Notes: generated from the letters alone by a model not told the origin. 28,554 nt of DNA from JANRKH01 sp964351245 (GCA_964351245.1 CAYGNF010000013.1:1-28554), one strand, 5' to 3'; shown: positions 6,666 through 15,198, counted from the first letter of the stretch. A program made the numbers and translations.

Positions 6666-8564
6666 ATGAATAAAAGGAAAAATATTAGATTTGTATATCT
6701 GGCATTAGCAGCATTATCTTATTATAGCTTGGATGCAGTAGGGCTGCCTTACAACGAACAGAATCCTTATCTAGACGAAGATCTAAGAAGAATGGGTGAT
6801 ATGTCTACATTTATTAGAGATAATATGCCTAGTAATAGTGGTTATGGATATACTGCAGATTATGGTATCTCGGTAGTACCAAGATATATTAATGATCATA
6901 CAGAGTTTTTTTTATCTAGAGCGAGAGATTATCTAAGAAATAATTTCGGTGCAAATTACACGAGCTCTGAAATTCTGCAGATAATGGTAGAGGAATCATG
7001 GATAGATGGATATCCAGAAGGTTATGGTCCTGATATGGAAGTTGGTAGTGAGCCTCACAATCTAGACCAAGTAAATCTTTATGATGATCCAGTGTGGATG
7101 TATAATCGTGTCAGTTTACCGCGATTTGCTTCAGAAAATACAGGATTGCCTGTTGCGCAAAATAATGCTGTAGTGATACCAGAAAATATAAGATTGCCTG
7201 TTCTGCAAAATAATACTGTAGTGAGCAATGCTTTAGAATCCGGGACTAGACAAGAGGGATTCACGGAGTCTGAAAATAGCGCAGATACCAATGAGAATGA
7301 GAATTTCAACAGCTCTATTAATGATGCCTATATCCAAAATATCTTGGAATTCTTCCCTCGCCAGGAAGATTTAGACGAGCTTGCAAGAAACATAAGTGTG
7401 CGTATAAGTGGAGGCACCGCACCTCCTGAGCTATACGAAAATCCTCCTTCTAGTATAAGTGGAGGCACCGCACCTCCTGAGCTATACGAAAATCCTCCTT
7501 CTAAAGTAAAAATATTACAAGATGAAATTCAAAAAGAAAATACCCTAAGCCCTAAAATCTCAAAAGGTTCTGTGTCCTTAGCAAGACACGTAGTTGCTCA
7601 AAGACTAAGTAGCAATATTAGTGCTGGCTTTCAAGAAGAAGCCGAGTTGGTCGGGATTTCATCTGGAGATTCAGATTCAAGAATGGCATTATGGACTAAA
7701 GTTTTACTAGGGAGCATGGAGCAAGAACGTGCAAATTTTTCAAACCCTTATGTTGGACGTTTATACGGCTCCATGGTAGGACTAGAATTCAAAATTGGAG
7801 ATTCAAGTAACCTGGGATTTGGAGTAGGAGTAGTTGCAAGTAACGTTAAAAAGAAGGGTGAGATAGGTACTACCGGTAAAGTGACTACAAAAGCAAAGAC
7901 GGCCCTCTTTAGTGTTTATGGACAAACTACTATGAATGATAATTTTATAATCAATGGCTCTGGTACCTCTGCTCTCTCAAAAGTACGCACTAGTAGATAT
8001 ATTACAGCAGATAATATAAACTACATAGGAAATCAGAGGCATTATGATTATGGAATGAATGTAGAGGCCTCCTTAGGATACAAATATAATCTTACTTCTA
8101 AAGTAGCGATTATACCAACTATTGGTACCAAATATCAGTATAGCCACTCCCCTCAAAGAACAGAAGAAGGAGATGGAGCGCTTCATGCCGTGATATCTAA
8201 AAGCTCAGATTCAGAATTATCAGGAATAGTGAGTGTAGTAGTATTAGGCAAAACTGCAGAATGGAAGAGTGTAAAGCTGACTCCGCATATTACTTTGGCA
8301 GCTGAAAGGAGATTATATCAAAATCACCACCTATCTCAAACTAGTCATTACAATAGCTATTCTGGGTATTATATAGATGGTAGTTCGGATATCAGGCCAA
8401 TCAAGGCAACTAAAGCTCATAAGCATCCAAATAATGAATATAATGCAGAAATCGGCATCAAGGCAAATTATTTAAATTTAGATTGTTCGCTTGAATATAG
8501 TATTCATCTATACGAAAAATATCAAGCTCACACAGGGTCTATTGCTCTAAAGCTACATCTTTAA
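6666..8564 (+). CDS. Autotransporter (type V secretion) surface protein
   Basis: This is a 632-residue protein with a positively charged N terminus and a hydrophobic stretch (about residues 9-26, ending near LDAVG), consistent with a Sec signal peptide. A low-complexity passenger follows to about residue 335, rich in Asn, Pro, Glu and Ser, with two sets of short tandem repeats (48 and 51 bases). From about residue 339 (ALWTKVLLGSMEQ) to the end lies a region of alternating hydrophobic and polar strands rich in Gly, Tyr and Ser that matches the autotransporter beta-barrel family. The final strand IALKLHL ends in a hydrophobic residue, as expected for outer-membrane insertion. The protein is therefore probably displayed on the cell surface, like rickettsial Sca proteins, but the passenger matches no Sca I know. 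The usual ribosome binding site distance is not met. It ends in a hairpin terminator overlapping its stop codon. Confidence 0.85.
   Translation: MNKRKNIRFVYLALAALSYYSLDAVGLPYNEQNPYLDEDLRRMGDMSTFIRDNMPSNSGYGYTADYGISVVPRYINDHTEFFLSRARDYLRNNFGANYTSSEILQIMVEESWIDGYPEGYGPDMEVGSEPHNLDQVNLYDDPVWMYNRVSLPRFASENTGLPVAQNNAVVIPENIRLPVLQNNTVVSNALESGTRQEGFTESENSADTNENENFNSSINDAYIQNILEFFPRQEDLDELARNISVRISGGTAPPELYENPPSSISGGTAPPELYENPPSKVKILQDEIQKENTLSPKISKGSVSLARHVVAQRLSSNISAGFQEEAELVGISSGDSDSRMALWTKVLLGSMEQERANFSNPYVGRLYGSMVGLEFKIGDSSNLGFGVGVVASNVKKKGEIGTTGKVTTKAKTALFSVYGQTTMNDNFIINGSGTSALSKVRTSRYITADNINYIGNQRHYDYGMNVEASLGYKYNLTSKVAIIPTIGTKYQYSHSPQRTEEGDGALHAVISKSSDSELSGIVSVVVLGKTAEWKSVKLTPHITLAAERRLYQNHHLSQTSHYNSYSGYYIDGSSDIRPIKATKAHKHPNNEYNAEIGIKANYLNLDCSLEYSIHLYEKYQAHTGSIALKLHL
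7132..7227 (+). repeat. Imperfect 48-base tandem repeat, two units, in the passenger
   Basis: Units 7132-7179 and 7180-7227 encode the 16-residue segments ENTGLPVAQNNAVVIP and ENIRLPVLQNNTVVSN. The period is a multiple of three, so gain or loss of units keeps the reading frame. The divergence between units suggests an older duplication than the 51-base repeat downstream. Confidence 0.85.
7402..7503 (+). repeat. Perfect 51-base tandem repeat, two units, in the passenger
   Basis: Units 7402-7452 and 7453-7503 are identical over 51 bases and encode the proline-rich 17-residue segment SISGGTAPPELYENPPS twice (the first Ser is Arg in unit one because its codon crosses the boundary). The period preserves frame. 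Perfect identity implies a recent duplication and a site where copy number may vary between strains. Confidence 0.93.
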
Positions 8565-8576
8565 TGTAGCTGTTTT
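8551..8576. terminator. Hairpin terminator shared by the autotransporter gene and alaS
   Basis: AGCTACAT (8551-8558) pairs perfectly with ATGTAGCT (8564-8571) around a five-base loop, followed by GTTTT. The TAA stop codon of the autotransporter gene (8562-8564) lies in the loop and first base of the right arm. On the other strand the hairpin is followed by TTTAGAG, so it may also stop transcripts of the convergent alaS. Confidence 0.7.
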
Positions 8577-8656
8577 AGTACACTTATACCAAGAGTCTGT
8601 ATCAAAAGCCTAGATTATTGTGACCTAGAATAAGGTACCTATATTGCAATTTACAA

Positions 8657-11314
8657 TTAGATTGACCGATAAGAAGACAGAAACTCTAGTATCTTAGCAG
8701 TAAATTCTTCCTTTGGCACTAAAGTACTTCCTCCGCTTTGAGCGAGTTCTTTACTTCCTCCGCCACCAGAAGATCCTAGCAAATTAGAGGAGTATTTTAC
8801 TATATCAGCTGCAGAGACTATCTCTCTTGCTGTAGTGCCGCAAGAGCTTACGATAGATACTTTATCTCCTTGGCATGCAAGGAATATAAAAATCAAATTT
8901 GGTATTTGGGAGGCAATCTTAGATGCAACTAGGCGCTGAGTTTTTATATCTACCATATCTGATACTTTAGTATACAACAAAAAAGGGTCTACGCTAATAG
9001 CGTTATTTTCTACTTCTTCTTTGGACACAGTAAATTCTTTCTCTTTTGCTTGTATCAACATATTCTCTAGATTTTTCTTCGTCTCAATTATATCTGATAC
9101 TTTGGCAACAATATCTGACTTTGCGACTTTCAGAGTTGTTGCTATATCATCCATTTTGGCTTGTAGGTTATTGAGCATATATAGTGCATCTATGCCGCAA
9201 ATAGCCTCAATCCTTCTGACGCCTGAACTAATAGCTGCTTCAGATGTAATCTTAAATAAACCAATATCTCCGAGTCTTGCTACATGAGTACCTCCGCATA
9301 ATTCCACGGAAAATACATCCTCTGAAGAGCCCGATGACATATATACTACTCGCACCTCATTATCATATTTTTCTCCAAATAATGCCATGGCTCCGCTATT
9401 GACTGCATCTTCGGTATTCATTAACTTAGTATGAACTTCGCCATTTGCTAATATCATGTCATTGACTCGTTTTTCTATTGCAAATAGTTCGTCTTTGGTA
9501 ATTGGCCTGATATGACTAATATCAAACCTTAGCTTATCATATGCCACAAGAGAGCCTTTTTGCGTTATGTGATCTCCGAGGATCTCTCTAAGTGCTTTGT
9601 GTAGCAAATGAGTAGCCGAGTGATATCTTCTTAATTTTGCTCTATGTACTACATCAATAGACATAGCGATATTTTGACCTACTGATATTCTTCCATACTC
9701 TATCTTACAAACATGCCCGATAATAGAGCCTAGATATTTTTTTGTATCAGTAACTTTTATTTTTACTCCTTCTGCTGTGATAATACCTATATCTCCAAGT
9801 TGTCCGCCGCTTTCTCCGTAAAAAGGCGTTTGGTTTGCAATTATAATAATTTCCTCAGATCCTTCTGCTTCTGATAATTCTAAGCCGTTTTTTACTATAG
9901 TATGTATAATAGCTTCTGATGAAGTATGTATGTATCCCAAAAATTCGGTTGTGCCATATTTATCCTTAATATTAAACCACATATCTTCGAACTTCATCTC
10001 TCCAGATCCACTCCATGCGCTCCGAGCTCTATCTTTTTGCTCTTGCATCAAAGATGCAAAAGATGCTGTGTCTACAGAGATTTTTCGCTCTTTTAATATA
10101 TCCTGGGTCAAATCCAAAGGAAATCCGTAAGTATCGTAAAGCTTAAATGCTGCACTTCCAGATAAAATACCTCCATCTTTTAGAGCAGCAGTCTCCTCTT
10201 CGAGTAATTTGAATCCTCTATCCAAGGCTCCTATGAATTTTTCTTCCTCAGACTTTAATACTTCTTTTACAAAAATCTCAGATCTTTTGAGTTCTGGATA
10301 TGCATCTCCCATCAAATCCACAAGTTTAGGAAGCATATTGTATAAAACCGGCTCTTTGATTCCTAGAGATCTTATGTGACGCATAGCTCTCCTCATAATC
10401 CGGCGCAATACATACCCCCTGCCCTCATTCGATGGCATAACACCATCTGCAATAAGAAAAGATGAAGACCTAAGATGATCTGCAATAATTCTATGAGAAA
10501 ATGCCTGCTGTCCAATTGCTTTGGTACGAGTGAGGTCTTCTGACTCTGCAATTATTTCCTTGAAAATGTCAATATCATAATTATCGTGTACATTTTGCAA
10601 TACAGCGCATACTCTTTCAAGCCCCATACCTGTATCAATAGATCGATGGGGCAAGTCTATCCTTGTATTTTCATCTCTTTGTTCATATTGCATGAAAACC
10701 ATATTCCAAATTTCAATAAATCTATCTCCGTCTTCCTCTGGTGTACCTGGTAGTCCTCCGGGTATATGAGATCCGTGATCATAAAAAATTTCAGAGCAAG
10801 GTCCGCAGGGCCCTCTTTCTCCCATAGACCAAAAATTATCATTAGTAGTAATTTTGATAATGCGATCACTGCTCAAATTTGCAATTTTTTTCCAAAGAAG
10901 CTCCGCTTCCTCGTCTGTATGATATATCGTGACATATAGTCTATCTTTGGGTATTAGAAATTCTTCAGTGAGTAGCCTCCAGGCATAGTCTATTGCGTGT
11001 TCTTTAAAATAATCGCCAAATGAAAAATTACCTAACATTTCAAAGAAAGTGTGGTGCCTTGCTGTGTATCCAACATTCTCAAGATCATTATGCTTGCCGC
11101 CGGCTCTTACAGCTTTCTGGCAAGAAGTTGCGCGTTTATATTCAGAAGATTCAATCCCAGTAAATATATTTTTGAATTGCACCATTCCCGAATTAACAAA
11201 CATCATGGTAGGGTCGTTATGCGGTATTAACGAACTCGAGGGTACTATAGTGTGATCATTTTTTTTAAAAAAATCTAAAAAAGTAGATCTTACGATTTTT
11301 GCAGTAATAGACAT
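8657..11314 (-). CDS. alaS: Alanyl-tRNA synthetase
   Basis: This class II synthetase charges tRNA-Ala in the cytoplasm. At 885 residues it has the usual full length. The N-terminal catalytic domain begins with the family sequence TFLDFFKKNDHTIVPSSSLIP, followed by FVNSGMVQFKN, ARHHTFFEMLGNFSFGDYFK and the DTGMGLER region. The editing (SAD) domain has the zinc ligands HSATH (His565, His569) and CGGTH (Cys673, His677), which remove mischarged serine and glycine. The C-terminal C-Ala domain ends in a glycine-rich stretch. The start agrees with homologues, although the bases before the ATG (complement of a CCCCC run) contain no Shine-Dalgarno. It is transcribed alone, convergent with the autotransporter gene. 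Confidence 0.98.
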   Translation of the reverse strand: MSITAKIVRSTFLDFFKKNDHTIVPSSSLIPHNDPTMMFVNSGMVQFKNIFTGIESSEYKRATSCQKAVRAGGKHNDLENVGYTARHHTFFEMLGNFSFGDYFKEHAIDYAWRLLTEEFLIPKDRLYVTIYHTDEEAELLWKKIANLSSDRIIKITTNDNFWSMGERGPCGPCSEIFYDHGSHIPGGLPGTPEEDGDRFIEIWNMVFMQYEQRDENTRIDLPHRSIDTGMGLERVCAVLQNVHDNYDIDIFKEIIAESEDLTRTKAIGQQAFSHRIIADHLRSSSFLIADGVMPSNEGRGYVLRRIMRRAMRHIRSLGIKEPVLYNMLPKLVDLMGDAYPELKRSEIFVKEVLKSEEEKFIGALDRGFKLLEEETAALKDGGILSGSAAFKLYDTYGFPLDLTQDILKERKISVDTASFASLMQEQKDRARSAWSGSGEMKFEDMWFNIKDKYGTTEFLGYIHTSSEAIIHTIVKNGLELSEAEGSEEIIIIANQTPFYGESGGQLGDIGIITAEGVKIKVTDTKKYLGSIIGHVCKIEYGRISVGQNIAMSIDVVHRAKLRRYHSATHLLHKALREILGDHITQKGSLVAYDKLRFDISHIRPITKDELFAIEKRVNDMILANGEVHTKLMNTEDAVNSGAMALFGEKYDNEVRVVYMSSGSSEDVFSVELCGGTHVARLGDIGLFKITSEAAISSGVRRIEAICGIDALYMLNNLQAKMDDIATTLKVAKSDIVAKVSDIIETKKNLENMLIQAKEKEFTVSKEEVENNAISVDPFLLYTKVSDMVDIKTQRLVASKIASQIPNLIFIFLACQGDKVSIVSSCGTTAREIVSAADIVKYSSNLLGSSGGGGSKELAQSGGSTLVPKEEFTAKILEFLSSYRSI

Positions 11315-11913
11315 AGTAAATACTAGGGGGAGATTTTTTTAATTAAAATATATAATATTCATCCCAAATACAACTATAATTAAAATCAAGACTCATACTG
11401 AATCTGTAATACAAAACTGTGTGTGTTAATAAATATTCCCTATGTCTGAATCTTCATAATATATACGAAATATCAATTCAAATATACTTAGAGCTAAAAA
11501 ATGACACTTATAAAAACTTCGATGGCAAAAATCAAAAAAACTTAGACAAAAGATGAAAAAATTATATTTTCAAAAGCTAGTACTGAGATATATTTTACTG
11601 GAGCCCGCAAGATTTATACCATAACCTAAGATTCTACCTGCAGTAAATACATTGCTATAGGATAATGCATCAACTTGTACCTATTATATCGCAAGAAAAA
11701 TAGATCGAAGTTGAAGAAAGTGTAGACACTGATCTTGCAATCATCTAAAGCAAGAAAACTCGCGGGTTGCAAATTTTGTACAAGAATAAGATATGATGAA
11801 CAACCAATTGAATGAGCGCAGAAATTTTAAACCTCCAGTTGAGTTCTTCTGCTAGTATGAAGGATGCATACGCTAATAAATAATAATAGAATATAATAAT
11901 TGTTCGCAAAAAT
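11315..11913. other. About 600 bases without an intact gene, possibly decayed
   Basis: No frame here is open and gene-like over a useful length. On the minus strand, positions 11680-11570 give a 37-codon open stretch with ordinary codons and a composition like outer-membrane beta-strands (for example NVFTAGRILGYGINLAGSS). It has stop codons on both sides and no start. A plus-strand frame (about 11548-11628) is also locally protein-like but ends in stops. Either could be a remnant of a lost gene or chance. The segment GCAAATTTTGTACAA (11769-11783) has a near copy at 25208-25222. A TATAAT at 11892-11897 may serve the operon that follows. Confidence 0.35.
11892..11897 (+). promoter_or_regulatory. 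Candidate -10 box of the three-gene membrane operon
   Basis: A perfect TATAAT lies 16 bases before the ATG at 11914. No good -35 hexamer is found 16-18 bases upstream. If used, the leader would be about ten bases for the first ATG, or about thirty for the in-frame ATG at 11935, which has a purine-rich AGAGA just before it. Confidence 0.3.
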
Positions 11914-13377
11914 ATGAATTTCTTTATAGAGACAATGAATGCGATCTATAGAACAATCAAGAATAAAAAGTTGGTTTTTCATATATACGATCATGGTCTT
12001 ACAATTGCGTATTACAAAAAAAATAATTTTATAGATAGTTATTATTGCAAAACTGAGGATATTAAATCTGATGCATCTCTTCATAAATATCTAACACAAA
12101 GAAAGGATGCAAATGCTAAATTTATCGTTAATTCAAAAAATGTATCTGTAGAAAAATTATCAATACCAGCTCTTAATAGCTTTACTAGCGTAAATCCTAT
12201 AGAGCATTATTGTCTTACTAGGCTTAATCAGGGGGAATTATATACATATAAAGTACATACTATCAACAAAGATGGGTCTGAAGTATGGAAAGGAGTAGTT
12301 TATTCTATGCCTTCGCATGAAAATACTAATGAGTGTTTTTCATTATTATATCAACATCAGATGAGTTTTTTTGGAGTGTATTTTCATAGCGCAGTAGCCG
12401 ATCAAATTGCTCGTGAGATTGCCGGTGACAATAAATTAGATCTTGAGAATTATATATATTCTTTGACAACAATTTTAGATGAAAAAGAAATTAATATACA
12501 ATTTTTTCATGGGAGTAATATATTAGAATCTACGATTCTAGAATATCCCTCAACTGAATCTGATCAATATGTACTTGGAGTGATTGAACAAAATCTATCT
12601 GATATTTGGATTAAATTAACAAGCTATCGAGAAAGTAATAATTTATCAAAAGTGAATATTTTTATAGTGAATAATAATCTAAGGAATATGCTAACAAAAT
12701 CACAGAATAACTCAGATCTGTATATTTTTCCAAAAGCTCTGCAGGACGAGCTTCCTCTGCATATCTATATGAAGTATTTTCTTGCGACAAAGCAACTATG
12801 TGCCACAAGCCCTGAAATTACAAAATACAAAAGATATAGACAATTCAATAGTATATTATTTCCACCACTTTATATCTCTCTGAGCGCAATTGTCATTTAT
12901 GTTTTATATATTAATTTACTTGCATATAATCACAACAAGGTCACTTCTAATTTATACAAAGATTATACAAAAATAATGGATAATATCAGAGTCTCTGGTA
13001 AGGATTTTCCAGAAATTAGTAATATTATACAACTTGCTGATCTTTATAATACAGAGAAGAAAATCTCTGTAAAAACCCCTTATCCATTTAATTTTCTAGA
13101 AGAATTTTATAATAAACTGAATAAGCACTTTAAAATCCAGAGGATATTTTGGCAAAATAGATCCTATATTAAAATGGCAAATTTACTTGAAGTAGATGTT
13201 CACTTGAACAAAAAAAATGCTGAGGATCAAATATCTCGGATGGAAGAATTCATAGAAGACTTCAAAAAAGCGAATAATAATATAGCGATTCACCTGAGCA
13301 GAATAGGTATTGATACTGGCAACTTAGAAAGTAGCGATGCTCTTGGATTAAGAATTTTGGTCACTATAGAGGAGTAA
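11914..13377 (+). CDS. GspL / PilM-PilN-like inner-membrane protein (candidate)
   Basis: I do not recognise this 487-residue protein by sequence, but its layout is informative. Residues 1-310 are soluble and begin with beta-strand/turn patterns (KLVFHIYDHGLTIAYY) like the actin-like fold of PilM and the cytoplasmic part of GspL. One hydrophobic helix spans about 314-337 (LYISLSAIVIYVLYINLL). About 150 residues follow that look like the periplasmic part of PilN/GspL: a short coiled coil, a segment PFNFLEEFYNKLNKHFKIQRIFW, then alternating strands and a helix ending in LRILVTIEE. This is the GspL arrangement, with a larger cytoplasmic part. It is the first gene of a tight operon whose second member has a GspM/PilO layout. 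No Walker motif is seen. The start could be 11914 or the ATG at 11935. The role in a secretion or pilus platform is inferred from topology and context. Confidence 0.6.
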   Translation: MNFFIETMNAIYRTIKNKKLVFHIYDHGLTIAYYKKNNFIDSYYCKTEDIKSDASLHKYLTQRKDANAKFIVNSKNVSVEKLSIPALNSFTSVNPIEHYCLTRLNQGELYTYKVHTINKDGSEVWKGVVYSMPSHENTNECFSLLYQHQMSFFGVYFHSAVADQIAREIAGDNKLDLENYIYSLTTILDEKEINIQFFHGSNILESTILEYPSTESDQYVLGVIEQNLSDIWIKLTSYRESNNLSKVNIFIVNNNLRNMLTKSQNNSDLYIFPKALQDELPLHIYMKYFLATKQLCATSPEITKYKRYRQFNSILFPPLYISLSAIVIYVLYINLLAYNHNKVTSNLYKDYTKIMDNIRVSGKDFPEISNIIQLADLYNTEKKISVKTPYPFNFLEEFYNKLNKHFKIQRIFWQNRSYIKMANLLEVDVHLNKKNAEDQISRMEEFIEDFKKANNNIAIHLSRIGIDTGNLESSDALGLRILVTIEE

Positions 13378-13381
13378 AAAA

Positions 13382-14011
13382 ATGCACTACATGATACTCA
13401 GAATCAAAAATATAATTTTTTTTAAAATTGTTTGTATTACTTTGAGCGTGATAATAATGAGCTATATTGTTAAAATAGCAGTAGATGATCTATCTAGAGC
13501 AAAATACAAGCAAATCAAGGCAACTCAACTGGTAGATAAATCAAATGCAAGGCTCATTGCGATTAATGATAGAAGTGGTAGAATGGATTATGTAGTCCAA
13601 ATGTATATGGGACTTAAAATACCAGGAGACCAAAATGTTAGAGATTGTTTTGATAAAGCAACATATAAACAAAAAATTCAAGTTTTAAGCAAAGAATATG
13701 AGACAATTGGAGAGGCAGATATAAGATCGTCCCAATCATTTGTAATGCGCCAAGAAAAGAGTAATAACCTTTATTTGACTACTAAGCGCATTCTACTTGA
13801 CGCAAGGCTAGAATCTTTAGAGAATTCAATTTTGCTTGCAAAAAATGCCTTTGATCAGCTGCCAAGATATAACTTACTAAGGTCGTGCGAAATAAAATTA
13901 ATCAATACTATAACACCAAGTGTTTCAATAGGTAAGATAGATTCTAACATTATGAATTTAGTAAGATTATCAATGAATATGGAAGTAAAGGAGTTACATC
14001 TCAATGAATAA
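13382..14011 (+). CDS. GspM / PilO-like bitopic membrane protein (candidate)
   Basis: This is a 209-residue protein of unknown identity. A short basic N terminus leads into one membrane helix (about residues 10-31, IIFFKIVCITLSVIIMSYIV), then a charged coiled-coil-like stretch (about 35-65), a middle region, and a C-terminal part (about 130-205). The C-terminal part reads helix-strand-helix-strand, with RILLDARLESLENSILLAK and NLVRLSMNMEVKEL. Small bitopic proteins with a coiled coil and a ferredoxin-like periplasmic domain are typical of GspM and PilO, partners of GspL and PilN. A strong GAGGAG ribosome binding site overlaps the stop region of the preceding gene, four bases upstream, and the gene overlaps the next by eight bases. 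Co-translation with a GspL-like protein is the main support for the call. Confidence 0.58.
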   Translation: MHYMILRIKNIIFFKIVCITLSVIIMSYIVKIAVDDLSRAKYKQIKATQLVDKSNARLIAINDRSGRMDYVVQMYMGLKIPGDQNVRDCFDKATYKQKIQVLSKEYETIGEADIRSSQSFVMRQEKSNNLYLTTKRILLDARLESLENSILLAKNAFDQLPRYNLLRSCEIKLINTITPSVSIGKIDSNIMNLVRLSMNMEVKELHLNE

Positions 14012-15014
14012 TAATACAGATACTCAATACTCACCTTTCCAAAAGGCAAAAATAGACTTCTTTTATAAAGGTCTTACGCAGCAACTGCATGACTCGATTG
14101 ATCCAGAGCTCATATCTCCCCTATCTAACATGCTAGCATTTCATTTTGCAAACATCGATGACCTAGAATTAAATCAAGTATTATATGATATTATTGCTAG
14201 GATTAAAAAATATCTCGGAATGAGAATTATTGCTGTATACGATTTTAGCGTAGTACTAACCTTATTTTCAATTAGTATCACAAAAGATGATGTATTGCAT
14301 GAGGATATGTCCGAAAATCTCCAAGAAATATACACAAAAGATGAAATTCTATCTGAGTTAATTGCAGATTTCCAAGAGGGCGATATTCTAGAAATCTATA
14401 AAAAATTTATCAATATAGTGTTACAAGAAGAAGATGCTGCTTGCTTGCTTAACTATATACACGCAAATAAAACATTGAGTCAAAATATGTATACACAGCT
14501 TGAGGCATCACCGAAATATAAAGATAAAACCCTATTGCATAATGATATGATACGCATCATAAGGCATAGCGCAGAAATGCAAGCTTCGCATCAAGAATTC
14601 CGAAATATTCTAAATATGACATGCGCTATTGTGATTGCAGCCACTTCATCCTATCTATGCATATCCCAATTTGGATTGATTGCGCCCTTTTTTATTATGC
14701 CTATGACATTATATGGTATTAAATTAATTATTAATCCAGTTGATCGCTTTATCGAAAAATCTATTAACTTGATTTCGGCTTTAGGTGATAGCAAGAAAAA
14801 TATTGCATCAAAAACAATAGACTGCGCACTGGAATACCATGAAGCAATAGATCGTAGTAAACTTATTGTTACACAAGATATAAGAGCGCAAATCAATAAA
14901 ATCATGCCAGGGGTGGCAAGATATATAAATCAAGATGGAAGTCGAAAGCAAACTTCGGCAGAAGCAGAAAAAAAAGCGCAGATGATGAGGAATAGAATTA
15001 CTAACAAACAATAA
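14004..15014 (+). CDS. Unknown membrane protein with two central helices, third gene of the GspL/M-like operon
   Basis: I do not recognise this 336-residue protein. Residues 1-200 are soluble, acidic and mostly helical, with an ordered pattern of short hydrophobic clusters. Two adjacent hydrophobic segments follow (about 204-226 and 228-248), joined by a very short turn containing SQFG, so both ends probably face the same side. The last 85 residues are helical and become strongly basic and polar (ending near KKAQMMRNRITNKQ). The ATG lies inside the end of the preceding gene (8-base overlap) with AAGGAG ten bases upstream, so translation is coupled. It lacks the GspF/PilC three-helix layout and any nucleotide-binding motif. 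Context suggests it works with the two preceding proteins, perhaps as a cytoplasmic adaptor anchored in the inner membrane. That is inference. Confidence 0.6.
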   Translation: MNNNTDTQYSPFQKAKIDFFYKGLTQQLHDSIDPELISPLSNMLAFHFANIDDLELNQVLYDIIARIKKYLGMRIIAVYDFSVVLTLFSISITKDDVLHEDMSENLQEIYTKDEILSELIADFQEGDILEIYKKFINIVLQEEDAACLLNYIHANKTLSQNMYTQLEASPKYKDKTLLHNDMIRIIRHSAEMQASHQEFRNILNMTCAIVIAATSSYLCISQFGLIAPFFIMPMTLYGIKLIINPVDRFIEKSINLISALGDSKKNIASKTIDCALEYHEAIDRSKLIVTQDIRAQINKIMPGVARYINQDGSRKQTSAEAEKKAQMMRNRITNKQ

Positions 15015-15198
15015 TTAAGAGATTAGTGCATAAATGTATAATGATAATGACTATTGAAATAAAAAACACACATCTTAATTTTTTTATAAAAACATGTCTA
15101 TATTTATTGCTAAAAGTTAAAGCTCATATTATCCTAAAGACTGGAAATTTAATTTAGTCAGGTAGACGAATAATTAATCGATAATTAGGAGAATAATT
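15015..15198 (+). promoter_or_regulatory. Leader region of the flagellin-like gene
   Basis: This AT-rich tract ends in a good AGGAG ribosome binding site before the ATG at 15199. A possible leader hairpin pairs GACT with AGTC, extended by CCT/AGG, in the segment CCTAAAGACTGG...TTTAGTCAGG at about 15133-15163. I found no convincing sigma-54 (GG-N10-GC) or sigma-28 (TAAA...GCCGATAA) promoter, so the controlling sigma factor cannot be read. Confidence 0.3.

Noticed and set aside
7132..7503. CRISPR-like repeats
   Set aside because: The repeats are directly adjacent, in frame and coding, with no spacers.
11827..12084. 85-codon minus-strand frame across the start of the GspL-like gene
   Set aside because: Hydrophobic low-complexity translation caused by AT-rich sequence. 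It overlaps the better-supported plus-strand operon start and has no initiation signal.
15100..15140. Sigma-28 type flagellar promoter before the flagellin-like gene
   Set aside because: A TAAA-like box is present, but no GCCGATAA-like -10 follows at the right distance.
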